In this document: positions 20,552-31,271 of the stretch, one piece after another | How positions within the stretch are numbered: position 1 is the stretch's first letter | How the letters are laid out: every line of letters begins with the position of its first letter | Source: Sphingomonas citri | GTDB taxonomy: Bacteria > Pseudomonadota > Alphaproteobacteria > Sphingomonadales > Sphingomonadaceae | Length of the DNA stretch: 64,000 nucleotides | Assembly: GCF_019429485.1 (NCBI RefSeq) | Contig: NZ_JAHXZN010000001.1 | Coordinates: 434,001-498,000, forward strand | Direction: 5' to 3' | The notes under the pieces: model-generated | Database searches by the model: none | What the model saw: only the letters and a program-made list of their open reading frames with translations | What the model was told of the DNA's origin: nothing | Program-made: the position numbers and the translations under genes

Positions 20552-20649
20552 GCGTCATCCTGAGCTCATCTCAGGATCCACCGTTTGGCCTACGCCACCC
20601 TATCCGAACGAGCGGCACGATGGATCCCCGACCAAGCCCGGGGTGACAG
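20552..20649. repeat. 98 bp palindromic intergenic element, copy 3
   Basis: It starts GCGTCATCCTGAG and ends GGGGTGACAG, with GGATCCA and TGGATCC internally. The arms are more degenerate than in the other copies, but the span is again 98 bp. It lies between clpX and its terminator. Confidence 0.7.
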
Positions 20650-20708
20650 CAGGTTCCGGAGGAACCCGCCGCTCTCCACCGCGGCCGACCACCGGGGCGA
20701 AGGAACGA

Positions 20709-21974
<1,266 letters not shown>

Positions 21975-22191
21975 TCAGATCATCCTTCGTCGCAGGCATG
22001 GCGCCTGCCCTGGGCGCGGCGCAGGCTACCGCACTGCACCTTAAGCAACAACGTACAAAGCCACGTAATTCTGGCCGTCGCCGAGGCGGTCACGCGTTGT
22101 CGCCGAACCGCAATATCTATCCTCCGCCCCGCCGCTTCAAGGGCGTAGCGGCGCAGCGTTGACCCGCGGCGCCGAGTCCGCCGCCGCGGGA

Positions 22192-22222
22192 GACCGGCGC
22201 GCCGCGGTCGGCCGCGCCGGTC
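22192..22222 (-). terminator. Hairpin downstream of clpP
   Basis: A perfect 9 bp stem (GACCGGCGC with GCGCCGGTC) lies 8 bases beyond the clpP stop. No T-tract follows, so it may act as a Rho-dependent end or an mRNA stabiliser. Confidence 0.5.
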
Positions 22223-22229
22223 GAACGGA

Positions 22230-22919
22230 TCACGCCGCGGCGCTGACGTCCTCGCTCGGTACCGGACGCTTGTCGAACACCTCGTCGATCAGGCCGAACT
22301 CCTTGGCCTCCTCGGCGCTCATGAACTTGTCGCGATCCATCGCGCGCTCGATCTCCTCGAGCGGCTTGCCGGTGTACTTGGCGTACAGCGTGTTCAGGAA
22401 GTGGCGCATGCGCAGGATCTCGCGCGCCTGGATCTCGATGTCCGCCGCCATGCCCTGCGCGCCGCCCGATGGCTGGTGGATCATGATGCGGCTATTCGTC
22501 GTGGCGACGCGCATGCCCGGCTCACCCGCGGCGAGCAGGAACGAGCCCATCGACGCGGCCTGGCCGATGCACAACGTGCCGACGCGCGGGCGGATGTACT
22601 GCATCGTGTCATGGATCGCCATGCCCGCCGTGACGACGCCGCCCGGCGAGTTGATGTACATGAAGATGTCCTTCTTCGGGTTTTCCGACTCGAGGAAGAG
22701 CAGCTGCGCGCAGATCAGCGAGGCCATGCCGTCCTCTACCCCGCCGGTGACGAACACGATCCGCTCACGCAGCAGCCGGGAGAAGATGTCGAACGAGCGC
22801 TCGCCGCGGTTCGACTGCTCGATCACGATGGGGACGAGCCCGGCCTGGGTCTGCTGCATGCCGACGCCGGCGCGCGCCAAGGCGCCTGCGAAATCGCCGG
22901 TCTCGAACGGATTGTGCAT
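22230..22919 (-). CDS. clpP: ClpP, proteolytic subunit of ClpXP
   Basis: This is the tetradecameric serine protease. The nucleophile Ser123 lies in [11 protein letters not shown], the catalytic His148 in MIHQPSGG, and the acid is an Asp in the RDKFMSA region. The 229 residues include a longer N-terminal propeptide-like segment (about 25 residues) and an Ala-rich tail. It precedes clpX and follows tig with a glycosyltransferase gene inserted between, a variation on the common tig-clpP-clpX order. Confidence 0.97.
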   Translation of the reverse strand: MHNPFETGDFAGALARAGVGMQQTQAGLVPIVIEQSNRGERSFDIFSRLLRERIVFVTGGVEDGMASLICAQLLFLESENPKKDIFMYINSPGGVVTAGMAIHDTMQYIRPRVGTLCIGQAASMGSFLLAAGEPGMRVATTNSRIMIHQPSGGAQGMAADIEIQAREILRMRHFLNTLYAKYTGKPLEEIERAMDRDKFMSAEEAKEFGLIDEVFDKRPVPSEDVSAAA

Positions 22920-22975
22920 GGAATAACTCTCTTATGCCCTGAAGGCGGCTAACATCGGCGCTCGCCGCAGCTTGT

Positions 22976-23950
22976 TCAAGCCCCGTCGCCGGCGCCCCGC
23001 CGCGGCGCCGGCTGCGCGAGATAAGCGAGCCGTCTCACCTCGCGCCGACCACGCACCACCGTATCGAGGATCAGCCCCGCGAAGCCGCACAGCGCCGCCA
23101 GGATCATCAGCCCGGTCACCAGCACCGCGGTCGGCAGCCGGGGCACGAGGCCCGTGTGCGCGTAGGTAAGTGCCAACGGCGCGGCGAGCACCATCGCGAG
23201 CAGCGCGAGCAGCGCCCCTGCCCCGCCGAAGAACCACAGCGGCCGCTCGATCCGGTACAAGGTCGCGATCGTGCGCAGGATGCGCCAGCCGTCGCTATAG
23301 GTGCTGAGCTTCGACACCGAGCCTTCGGGGCGCGCGTAATAGGGCGTCTCGACCTCGCCGAGCGGCATCTTGAGCTCGAGCGCGTGGACGCTGATCTCGG
23401 TCTCGATCTCGAACCCGACCGACAGCACCGGGAAGCTCTTCACGAAGCGGCGCGAGAAGACGCGATAGCCGCTGAGGATGTCGCTGAAGCTCCGGCCGAA
23501 CAGCCGCGTGAGCATGCCCGTGAGCAGGCTGTTGCCGAGCCGGTGGCCGCGGCGATAGGCGGCGGCCGCCTCGCCGACGCGCGTGCCGACGATCATGTCG
23601 AGCTGCTCGTCGAGCACGCGCGCGACCATCGCGGGCGCCGAGGCGGAGTCATAGGTCGCGTCACCGTCGGCCATGACATAGACGTCGGCGTCGACGTCGG
23701 CGAACATGCGCCGCACCACCGCGCCCTTGCCCTGGATGCGCTCGGTACGCACCACCGCCCCGGCGGCGCGCGCGACCGCGACGGTGCCGTCGCGGCTATT
23801 GTTGTCATAGACGTAGATGGTCGCTTCCGGCAGCGCGCGGCGGAAGCCGGCGATGGTCTCGGCGATCGCGGCCTCCTCATTGTAGCATGGCAGCAGCACC
23901 GCCACGCGCGGCATCGACCGCGTCTCGTCCACCGTCATGCCGCCCTGCAT
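22976..23950 (-). CDS. GT2 glycosyltransferase with C-terminal membrane helices (DPM1-like)
   Basis: This family 2 GT-A glycosyltransferase of 324 residues has the nucleotide-sugar site VAVLLPCYNEE, a metal-binding DGD (VMADGDATYD) and two C-terminal transmembrane helices (around residues 235-260 and 270-295). Such enzymes usually transfer a sugar to polyprenyl phosphate at the inner membrane. ATG 23938 is an alternative start that begins four residues later. It sits between tig and clpP on the same strand. The acceptor and sugar cannot be inferred. Confidence 0.8.
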   Translation of the reverse strand: MQGGMTVDETRSMPRVAVLLPCYNEEAAIAETIAGFRRALPEATIYVYDNNSRDGTVAVARAAGAVVRTERIQGKGAVVRRMFADVDADVYVMADGDATYDSASAPAMVARVLDEQLDMIVGTRVGEAAAAYRRGHRLGNSLLTGMLTRLFGRSFSDILSGYRVFSRRFVKSFPVLSVGFEIETEISVHALELKMPLGEVETPYYARPEGSVSKLSTYSDGWRILRTIATLYRIERPLWFFGGAGALLALLAMVLAAPLALTYAHTGLVPRLPTAVLVTGLMILAALCGFAGLILDTVVRGRREVRRLAYLAQPAPRRGAGDGA

Positions 23951-24021
23951 CCGCCGTCCCGCCGCCCTGATCCGCTCACCTTATCGTCATCCTAGACGAT
24001 GAACCCGACCGAAACGTGAAA

Positions 24022-24049
24022 GAGCCGGGCTGCATCGGCAACCCGGCTC
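24022..24049 (-). terminator. Intrinsic terminator downstream of tig
   Basis: An 8 bp stem GAGCCGGG with CCCGGCTC is followed on the minus strand by TTTCACGTTTCGG. It lies about 30 bases past the tig stop. Confidence 0.75.
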
Positions 24050-24079
24050 CTTCCCCGTCAAGGCGACGTCGTCGCCCGC

Positions 24080-25786
24080 TTACTCGGCCTTCTTGGCGCG
24101 CGTGCGCTTGGGTGCCGGCGCGTCGGCCGCCTCGGTGCCCGCCGCCGCCTCGGCCGCGACCGGATCGGACTCGAGGACCTGGGTCTCCTCGCTCACCGGC
24201 GCCGCCTTCTTGGCGCGCGGCTTCTTGGCGGGCGCCTGGGCCGCAGCCGGTTCGACCGCTGCCTCGTCGGTCGCGGTCGCCTCGTCGACCTTGGCCGCCT
24301 TCTTCGCGGCGGGCTTCTTCGCCGGCTTCTCGGCCGCGGGCGCCTCGCCGTCGGTCGCGCCACCCTTGCCGTCGCTCGCGGCCGGCTTCTTCTTGCCGCG
24401 CGTCTGCTTGGGCTTGTGGTTATCGTGATCGTGGTGGTGCGTGCCGGTCGCGAAGCCGTCCTCGCTCTCGATCGCGGCCTCGAGCTCCTCGCGGGTCGTC
24501 TCGCGCTCGGTCACCTCGGCCTTGTCGAACAGGAAGTCGACCACCTTGTCCTCATACAGCGGCGCGCGCAGCTGCGCGGCCGCCATCGGATCCTGCTGGA
24601 TGTACTGGACGAAGCGCTGCTGGTCCTCGCCGCGATACTGCTGCGCGGCCTGGGCGATTAGCCGGTTCATCTCCTGCTGCGACACTTCGACGCCGTTCGC
24701 CTGACCGATCTCGCTCAGCAGCAGCCCGAGGCGGACGCGACGCTCGGCGATCTTGCGGTAATCGTCGCGCTCGGCCTCCATCTCGGCCAGCGCCGCCTGG
24801 GGATCGGGCTCGTGAGTCGCCTCGTGCTGGAGCTGCTGCCAGATCTGGTTGAACTCGGCCTCCACCATCGACGGCGGCACCTCAAAATCATGCCCCTCGG
24901 CGAGCTGGTCGAGCAGCTTGCGCTTCATATAGGTGCGCGTGAGCTGGTTGTGCTCCTGCTCGATCTGGCCGCGCAGCAGCCCGCGCAGCTGGTCCAGGCT
25001 CTCCAGCCCGAGCGCCTTGGCGAGCTCCTCGTCGATCGCGCTCTCGGCGGCGGTCTTCACCGCCTTGATCGTCAGGTCGAAGGTCGCCTGCTGGCCGGCC
25101 AGTTCCTTGGCGCCGTAATCCTCGGGGAAGGTCACGGTGATCTGGCGCTCGTCGCCCGCCTTGACCCCGACGACCTGGTCCTCGAAGCCCGGGATAAGCT
25201 GGCCCGCGCCGAGCTCGACCGCCATGTCGGTGCCGGTGCCGCCCTCGAAGGCGACGCCGTCGAGCGTCTTGCCGACGAAGTCCATCGTCACCTGGTCACC
25301 GGTCTCGGCCGCCTTGTCGCCGGCATCCTCCCAGCGCTTCTGCATGTCGGCGAAGCGCTTGAGCTGGACGTCGATCGCCGCGTCGTCGACCGGCACGGTG
25401 AGACGCTCCAGCTTCAGCCCTTCGATCGCGGGGGCCGGCACCTGCGGCAGCACCTCCAGCTCGACCTTGAGCTCGGCGTCCTTGCCGGCCTCATAGCCCT
25501 CGGTCAGCTCGACCGACGGCTGCATCGCGGGGCGCAGCTGCTTCTCGCTGATCAGCGCCTGGATGCCCTCCTGGATAGAGGTGTTGAGCGCGTCCTGGTG
25601 CAGCGCCGGACCGTGCATCTTGCGCACGAGGTTGGCAGGCACCTTGCCGGGGCGGAAGCCGGGCATGCGGATCTGCGGCGCGACGCGCTTCAGCTCGGCG
25701 TCGACCCGCCCCGCGATCGCACTGGCGGGGATGGTCACGGTGTAGGCGCGCTTCAGGCCCTCGTTCAACGTCTCGACAGTCTGCAT
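24080..25786 (-). CDS. tig: Trigger factor with a His-rich and Lys/Ala-rich C-terminal tail
   Basis: This is the ribosome-bound chaperone and prolyl isomerase. The ribosome-docking loop PGFRPGKVP, the FKBP-like PPIase domain (around residues 150-240, DFVGKTLDGVAFEGG) and the helical C-domain are complete by about residue 435. Starting at ATG 25786 gives 568 residues, well above the usual 430-450. The extra 120 residues begin with a His-rich patch (HHHDHDNH, around residue 449) and continue as Ala/Lys/Pro repeats (KKPAAKKAAK, KKPRAKKA), resembling histone H1-like tails. A larger upstream frame is spurious. tRNA-Leu lies just upstream. Confidence 0.95.
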   Translation of the reverse strand: MQTVETLNEGLKRAYTVTIPASAIAGRVDAELKRVAPQIRMPGFRPGKVPANLVRKMHGPALHQDALNTSIQEGIQALISEKQLRPAMQPSVELTEGYEAGKDAELKVELEVLPQVPAPAIEGLKLERLTVPVDDAAIDVQLKRFADMQKRWEDAGDKAAETGDQVTMDFVGKTLDGVAFEGGTGTDMAVELGAGQLIPGFEDQVVGVKAGDERQITVTFPEDYGAKELAGQQATFDLTIKAVKTAAESAIDEELAKALGLESLDQLRGLLRGQIEQEHNQLTRTYMKRKLLDQLAEGHDFEVPPSMVEAEFNQIWQQLQHEATHEPDPQAALAEMEAERDDYRKIAERRVRLGLLLSEIGQANGVEVSQQEMNRLIAQAAQQYRGEDQQRFVQYIQQDPMAAAQLRAPLYEDKVVDFLFDKAEVTERETTREELEAAIESEDGFATGTHHHDHDNHKPKQTRGKKKPAASDGKGGATDGEAPAAEKPAKKPAAKKAAKVDEATATDEAAVEPAAAQAPAKKPRAKKAAPVSEETQVLESDPVAAEAAAGTEAADAPAPKRTRAKKAE

Positions 25787-25844
25787 AGGCCGCTTTCGTC
25801 TGGAATAGGATGAGTGATGGCCACCCCGCGTGAAGCGCGGGGAC

Positions 25845-25929
25845 TGGTGCGGGCGAAGGGACTCGAACCCCCACATCTTGCGATACCAGAACCTAAATCT
25901 GGCGCGTCTACCAGTTCCGCCACGCCCGC
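25845..25929 (-). tRNA. tRNA-Leu (anticodon TAG)
   Basis: The acceptor stem GCGGGCG pairs with CGCCCGC, and CCA is encoded at the 3' end (25845-25847). The anticodon stem CCAGA/TCTGG encloses TTTAGGT (anticodon TAG, Leu codon CUA). A long variable arm, as expected for a class II tRNA, is followed by the T arm with GTTCGAGTC. Confidence 0.95.
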
Positions 25930-26041
25930 AAGTCGGACACCGCCGGTCGGCGGGCTCTATACCGCGGGCGCGGCCGGAGCAAGCGCCGTGAACGGGCAAC
26001 TCCGCGCGCGGCGATACGTTGACCCGTAAAGGAGAAAAGCG

Positions 26042-26203
26042 ATGGCCACCAACCCCGTCAGCCCGCCCGACGTGCCGCAGCCGACCTCGCCCGGTACGCC
26101 CGACGCGCCGCCGCCCGAGATCAACCCGCCCGGCCCCGACATCGACGTCCCCGCCCCCGGCGCGCCCGCCGGCGACCCGGCCCCGGCCAACCCCAGCATC
26201 TGA
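26042..26203 (+). CDS. Proline-rich 53-residue protein, unknown
   Basis: A strong ribosome site (AAAGGAGA) 7-8 bases before ATG 26042 supports this tiny gene. The product is about 36 per cent proline (19 of 53) with Pro-Ala, Pro-Gly and Pro-Asp steps, no signal peptide, no charged patches beyond scattered Asp, and no hydrophobic helix. It is probably unstructured or forms polyproline II. It lies 11 bases upstream of another small gene on the same strand. No function is assigned. Confidence 0.6.
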   Translation: MATNPVSPPDVPQPTSPGTPDAPPPEINPPGPDIDVPAPGAPAGDPAPANPSI

Positions 26204-26214
26204 GCGAGACCGAC

Positions 26215-26415
26215 ATGACCGAGCGAGAGATCGACCCCATCCCGAACCGCGACGACGAGCGCCCCGACATCCAGCAGGCGGTCGAGGCGCGCAGCGACGC
26301 GGTCGCACGCGGCGAGGGCGGCAAGGAGCCCGCGCGCTTCACCGACACCGGCGAGTTCGACGGCAACAGCGGTACCGGCGGCGAGGTGAAGAACCAGGAT
26401 TTCAACCAGCAGTGA
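26215..26415 (+). CDS. Small hydrophilic protein, unknown
   Basis: This 66-residue, highly charged protein (begins MTEREIDPIPNRDDERPDIQ, ends KNQDFNQQ) has no membrane segment or known motif. Its Gly/Asp/Asn-rich middle suggests intrinsic disorder. A GAGCGAG site lies upstream of the ATG. It is close behind the proline-rich gene and convergent with the operon at 26455-28993. Small soluble proteins of this kind in sphingomonads are sometimes stress-induced, but no family is recognised here. Confidence 0.55.
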   Translation: MTEREIDPIPNRDDERPDIQQAVEARSDAVARGEGGKEPARFTDTGEFDGNSGTGGEVKNQDFNQQ

Positions 26416-26454
26416 GGCGCGATGGGGCCGGCCGGGGCGCTCGCCTCGGCCGGC

Positions 26455-27048
26455 TCAGCGGAACCGCGCGGTCGCGGCGAGTCGGCGCCAGCTCTCCAGA
26501 TCGCGCGCAAAATAATGGAGCGCGGGCGCCTCGTAGCTCATCCAGTAGAGCTTCTTGCCGCGGATCACCGCGAGCGCCTCGCCGTGCCGCTCCACCTCCT
26601 CCTCCTGTCGCGTGAAGGTGTAGCGGAAGCGGATCGCGCGCGCGCCGTCGATCAGCGCCGGTTCGGCCGAGTCGATCGTCATCAGCGAGGCGCCCAGCGC
26701 GATACGATAGCTCTTCTCGACAAGATCGGGCACGTCGGTGAGCAGCGTCGTCGTGGAGAAATGCGGCAGCGGCTGATCGTGCTTCGACACCTCGCGGAAC
26801 AGCGGCCGACCGCTCTCGATCGCGCCGCAGAAGGTGACCGCGTTGAGCGCCGCGCCGTCGAGCGTCCAGCGGTCGCAGCGCGGCCCCGGCCGCCAGCCCA
26901 GCGCGTTCCATTCGCGGTCGGGCGTCACCGTCAGCGCGTCATGCGCCACCGCGACCGGGTGGCCGGCCTCGACCAGGCGATTGCTCGCGCAGGCGGGCGT
27001 GGCGGCGGCGACGAGCAGCAGCGCGCACGCGCCCAGCGAGCGGTTCAT
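26455..27048 (-). CDS. Exported protein of unknown function, third gene of the M48 operon
   Basis: The 197-residue product from ATG 27048 starts with a signal peptide (MNRSLGACALLLVAAATPAC). The Cys near the cleavage site is not a canonical lipobox, so Sec cleavage near ACASN is more likely. The mature protein has two further cysteines (PRCDRW and TFCGAI) that could pair in the periplasm, and a Trp/Tyr-rich C-terminal region. A longer frame running into the M48 gene is spurious. It lies 11 bases downstream of the M48 protease gene. No family is recognised. Confidence 0.65.
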   Translation of the reverse strand: MNRSLGACALLLVAAATPACASNRLVEAGHPVAVAHDALTVTPDREWNALGWRPGPRCDRWTLDGAALNAVTFCGAIESGRPLFREVSKHDQPLPHFSTTTLLTDVPDLVEKSYRIALGASLMTIDSAEPALIDGARAIRFRYTFTRQEEEVERHGEALAVIRGKKLYWMSYEAPALHYFARDLESWRRLAATARFR

Positions 27049-27059
27049 CGAGCGGTCCT

Positions 27060-28229
27060 TCACGAGATGAGCGCGCGCACCATCGCGGCGTCCCCGGCAG
27101 CGGGCGCGAGTTCGAGATAGCGTCGCAGCTCGGCGCGGCCTGGCTCCGCCTCCCCACTCCGCAACAGCGCCATGCCAAGCCCGCGGTGGCTCTCGGCGTG
27201 GCGCTGGTCGAGCGCGAGCGCCTGACGGTAGAAGTCGGCCGCGGCGACCAGGTCGCGCGGATTGCCGCGCTGGCGGTAGAGTTCGGCGCGCGCGAACAGC
27301 AGGTCCTCGCTCCAGCCGTCCTGTGCCAGCTGGCCGAGCAGATAGTCGGTGCCGCCGAAGTCGTTGAGCTTGATCTGATCGGCCAGGAACGCCGCGCGCC
27401 ACGGCCGCAGCGCCGCGGCATAGGCCACCGCCTCGGTCACGCCCCCGGCGGGCAGCGTCGCCGCGGCGGCGCGCAGCGCGGTCATGCGCTGCAGATTCGT
27501 CGGGTGCGTGTCGAGGAGGTGGACCCCGTCGTAGCGGCGCGAGCGCTGTTTGCGCCCCGCCGCCCTGGCGTCGGCCTCGTCCATCTGGCGGGCCCACACC
27601 TCGGCGACGCGGCGTGGATCATAGCCCGCGGCGGCGACGAAGCGGAGGCCGAGCGAGTCGGCCTCGCCCTCCTGCGCGCGACTGAACGAATAGATGTTGG
27701 CCGTCGTGATCAGCCGGACCAACGGTGCCGCGCCGCCGGCGAATAGCGCCGTCCAGGCAGCGAGATCGCTCGCGCCAAGCCGGCGATGCTGGAGCGCCAA
27801 GGTATGGCGCTGCTCGAAATGCGCGAACTCATGCCCCAGCACCGCGCCGAGCTCGGCCTCGTCGCGCACGCGCAGCAGCAACCCGCTCCACACCGAGATA
27901 GCGCCATTGGGATGGGTGGTGGCGTTCATCGCCGGGATGCGGAGCACGTACAGCCGGACGGCGTGGCAGCGTTCGTCGCCGACGGTGCGGCACAGCACGT
28001 GGCGGACATAGGCGTTGAGCGCGACGTCGTCGATCAGCAGGTGCGAGTCGCGCAGCTGGCGCTCGTCCTCGTCCGCCTGCATCCAGATGCCGCGCTCGGC
28101 CACCGTGCGGGGCTGATACGCACCGGCGAAAGGCGGCAGAGTCGAGTCGGTGGCCCGCGCGGCGACGGACTCGAGCGGGAGGCAGAGAATGGCGAGCGCG
28201 AGCGCCACGCGGACGATCGGACGCGGCAT
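27060..28229 (-). CDS. M48 family zinc metalloprotease with C-terminal TPR region
   Basis: The 389-residue product has a signal peptide (MPRPIVRVALALAILCLPLE), then the M48 peptidase domain with HEFAH and a downstream glutamate in RAQEGEADSLGLRF. It has a C-terminal TPR-like region (around residues 300-389, ending YLELAPAAGDAAMVRALIS). It resembles BepA/LoiP-type periplasmic proteases that maintain outer-membrane proteins. The ATG at 28229 shares one base with the stop of the upstream gene (TGATG), so translation is coupled. The true start is internal to a longer frame. Confidence 0.85.
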   Translation of the reverse strand: MPRPIVRVALALAILCLPLESVAARATDSTLPPFAGAYQPRTVAERGIWMQADEDERQLRDSHLLIDDVALNAYVRHVLCRTVGDERCHAVRLYVLRIPAMNATTHPNGAISVWSGLLLRVRDEAELGAVLGHEFAHFEQRHTLALQHRRLGASDLAAWTALFAGGAAPLVRLITTANIYSFSRAQEGEADSLGLRFVAAAGYDPRRVAEVWARQMDEADARAAGRKQRSRRYDGVHLLDTHPTNLQRMTALRAAAATLPAGGVTEAVAYAAALRPWRAAFLADQIKLNDFGGTDYLLGQLAQDGWSEDLLFARAELYRQRGNPRDLVAAADFYRQALALDQRHAESHRGLGMALLRSGEAEPGRAELRRYLELAPAAGDAAMVRALIS

Positions 28230-28993
28230 CACCGTGCCTCCTGTGAAGTCGCGGAAGCGGCAGGCACCTCGGCTCGACCCGGGAAGCCTTCGAGCAGCTC
28301 GGCGACCCGCTTGGCGGCGCCCTCGGGCGTGCGCACGTCCCCGCCCATCTGCCGGTCGGCGTTGAGCCACACCAGATCGCCGGTGCGCAGGTCGACCAGC
28401 CCGGCATAGCCCGTGTGCTCGCCCGATCTGACCCCGACCCCGACCGTCGCCGCGGCGAGCAGCTGGAAGATCTTGCGCCCGGTCGAGCCATAAGCATCCT
28501 CGGTGTCGACGAAGAGCGCATAGTCGCACCCCTGCCCGCGCGCGATCCGCGCCACGTCCGGGCCGAGCGTCCAGTCGAACTGGTCGGCGCGCTTCTTGGT
28601 GGGCAGCCGATTGCCCTTGAAGAACTGATAGTCGATCACCGACTGGGCGACCACGGCGAAGAGCGCCTGATAGTCGGCGACCAGCCGCGTGTCGGCGCCG
28701 ATCGCCTCGGGCGCGCGCACCACTTCGTTGCCGAGCGTGCGCTGCGCCGCCGCCAGCGCGGCGTCGATCCGCTCGCGCGCCTGCGCGGTCCAGTCGGCGT
28801 TGGCCTGGAACAGACCCGCGGTCGACTGCGCACCGACCGTGATCCGCGGGCGCAGCAGCAGGATCTGCACCGTGCCGCGCGGCAGCGTGAAGCCCGGCCG
28901 CACCGCCGATCGCTCCTGCGCCGACACCGGCTCAGTGGCCCCGATAGCGAGCGCGACACAGCAGGCCGCCACGGCGGCGCGACAGACTGACAT
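28229..28993 (-). CDS. Exported protein of unknown function, first gene of the M48 operon
   Basis: The 254-residue product has a signal peptide cleaved near VSAQ (residue 25). The mature part begins with a strand-rich segment (TVQILLLRPRITVG), has a central helix, and near residues 150-230 a second alpha/beta region (CDYALFVDTEDAYGSTGRKI, GYAGLVDLRTGDLVWLNAD). This layout recalls CsgG or TolB-N-like periplasmic folds, but no family is certain. It is translationally coupled to the M48 protease and is probably its partner or substrate. Confidence 0.65.
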   Translation of the reverse strand: MSVCRAAVAACCVALAIGATEPVSAQERSAVRPGFTLPRGTVQILLLRPRITVGAQSTAGLFQANADWTAQARERIDAALAAAQRTLGNEVVRAPEAIGADTRLVADYQALFAVVAQSVIDYQFFKGNRLPTKKRADQFDWTLGPDVARIARGQGCDYALFVDTEDAYGSTGRKIFQLLAAATVGVGVRSGEHTGYAGLVDLRTGDLVWLNADRQMGGDVRTPEGAAKRVAELLEGFPGRAEVPAASATSQEAR

Positions 28994-29034
28994 TCACTCC
29001 CCCGTCGACGACCCCGCCGGCGAGGGAGAAAGTA

Positions 29035-29064
29035 CCGCCCGCCTGCCGACCGGCAAGCGGGCGG
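29035..29064 (-). terminator. Intrinsic terminator after gatB
   Basis: An 8 bp stem CCGCCCGC with GCGGGCGG, just past the gatB stop, is followed on the minus strand by TACTTTCTCCC. Confidence 0.65.
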
Positions 29065-29069
29065 CTGGC

Positions 29070-30525
<1,456 letters not shown>

Positions 30526-30533
<8 letters not shown>

Positions 30534-30942
30534 GATCGGTCTCGGGTGTGATGAGGGTAAGGTCGGGGAAATAAGCGGCGAGATGTTGGCGATCGCGGGT
30601 GATCAGCACCGACTGCGGTGTCGTCGCCGCCTGAGCTTCGATCAGAAAGTCGGCGAGCACCGCGGTTCCAGGGCCGCCAGCGTGGCGGTAGGCGCGATGG
30701 GCGACACCGGCGCGGAACGCCGCCGCGGCATCGAGCGACTGCACCACTATACCGAGCCGATCCAGGTAACCGCGCTGTGAGTCGAGGTCAGCGAAGCGGC
30801 CAGCACATTCGGCCAGCACGACGACGCTGATCGCGACCGCACCGATCGCGGTGGCCGACGCGAGCTGGGACGCGCTCCAGTCGCCGAACGCCGAGGCGGG
30901 CGCGAGCAGATCGAGCGGGACATCGCTGTCGAGGAAGGTCAT
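30526..30942 (-). CDS. vapC: VapC-type PIN-domain toxin ribonuclease
   Basis: This 138-residue PIN-domain protein carries the expected acidic residues: Asp5/Asp7 in [12 protein letters not shown], Glu45 in VVLAECAG, Asp98 in [10 protein letters not shown] and Asp117 in [18 protein letters not shown]. VapC enzymes cleave specific tRNAs or rRNA when freed from VapB. The ATG overlaps the vapB stop (ATGA), and its 3' end overlaps gatB. All catalytic residues appear intact, so the toxin is probably active. Confidence 0.88.
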
Positions 30943-31238
30943 TCGCCGGTCTCGCGCGGCAAAGGGACCGGTTCGCGCAGGTCAGCCATGTAGCTGTCTG
31001 GGTCGAGGCCCTTGGCGAGGTGATGATAGTCGCGCTGGACCCGCCGGATGCGTTCAATCGCCGCCGCGACCCTGGCTGGGTCGGGCACCACCCGAACGGG
31101 ACCGCGGCGGATCACCGCCTCCCCCTCGCCGCGCAACTCGAGACCGACGGGCTTGCCGGGACGAAGGCCGAGCGCGTCGCTAACGTCCTTCGGGATCGTC
31201 ACCTGCCCCTTCGACGTCAGATTGGTCAGCTTGCCCAT
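30939..31238 (-). CDS. vapB: VapB-type antitoxin, AbrB/SpoVT DNA-binding family
   Basis: The 99-residue antitoxin has an N-terminal swapped-hairpin AbrB domain (LTNLTSKGQVTIPKDVSDAL, GLRPGKPV) and a C-terminal tail with an amphipathic helix that would bind VapC. Such antitoxins repress their own operon. The gene lies 33 bases downstream of gatA. The gap holds an imperfect palindrome (31248-31268) that could be its operator. Confidence 0.88.
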   Translation of the reverse strand: MGKLTNLTSKGQVTIPKDVSDALGLRPGKPVGLELRGEGEAVIRRGPVRVVPDPARVAAAIERIRRVQRDYHHLAKGLDPDSYMADLREPVPLPRETGE

Positions 31239-31247
31239 CCGCAGAGT

Positions 31248-31268
31248 GTTATTCGCCAGCGGTATTAC
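31248..31268. promoter_or_regulatory. Possible VapB operator between gatA and vapB
   Basis: The 21-base imperfect inverted repeat GTTATTCGCC-A-GCGGTATTAC fills most of the short gap before vapB. It is AT-richer than its surroundings. AbrB-type antitoxins often bind such sites next to their own start. This is a visual candidate only. Confidence 0.25.
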
Positions 31269-31271
31269 CGT

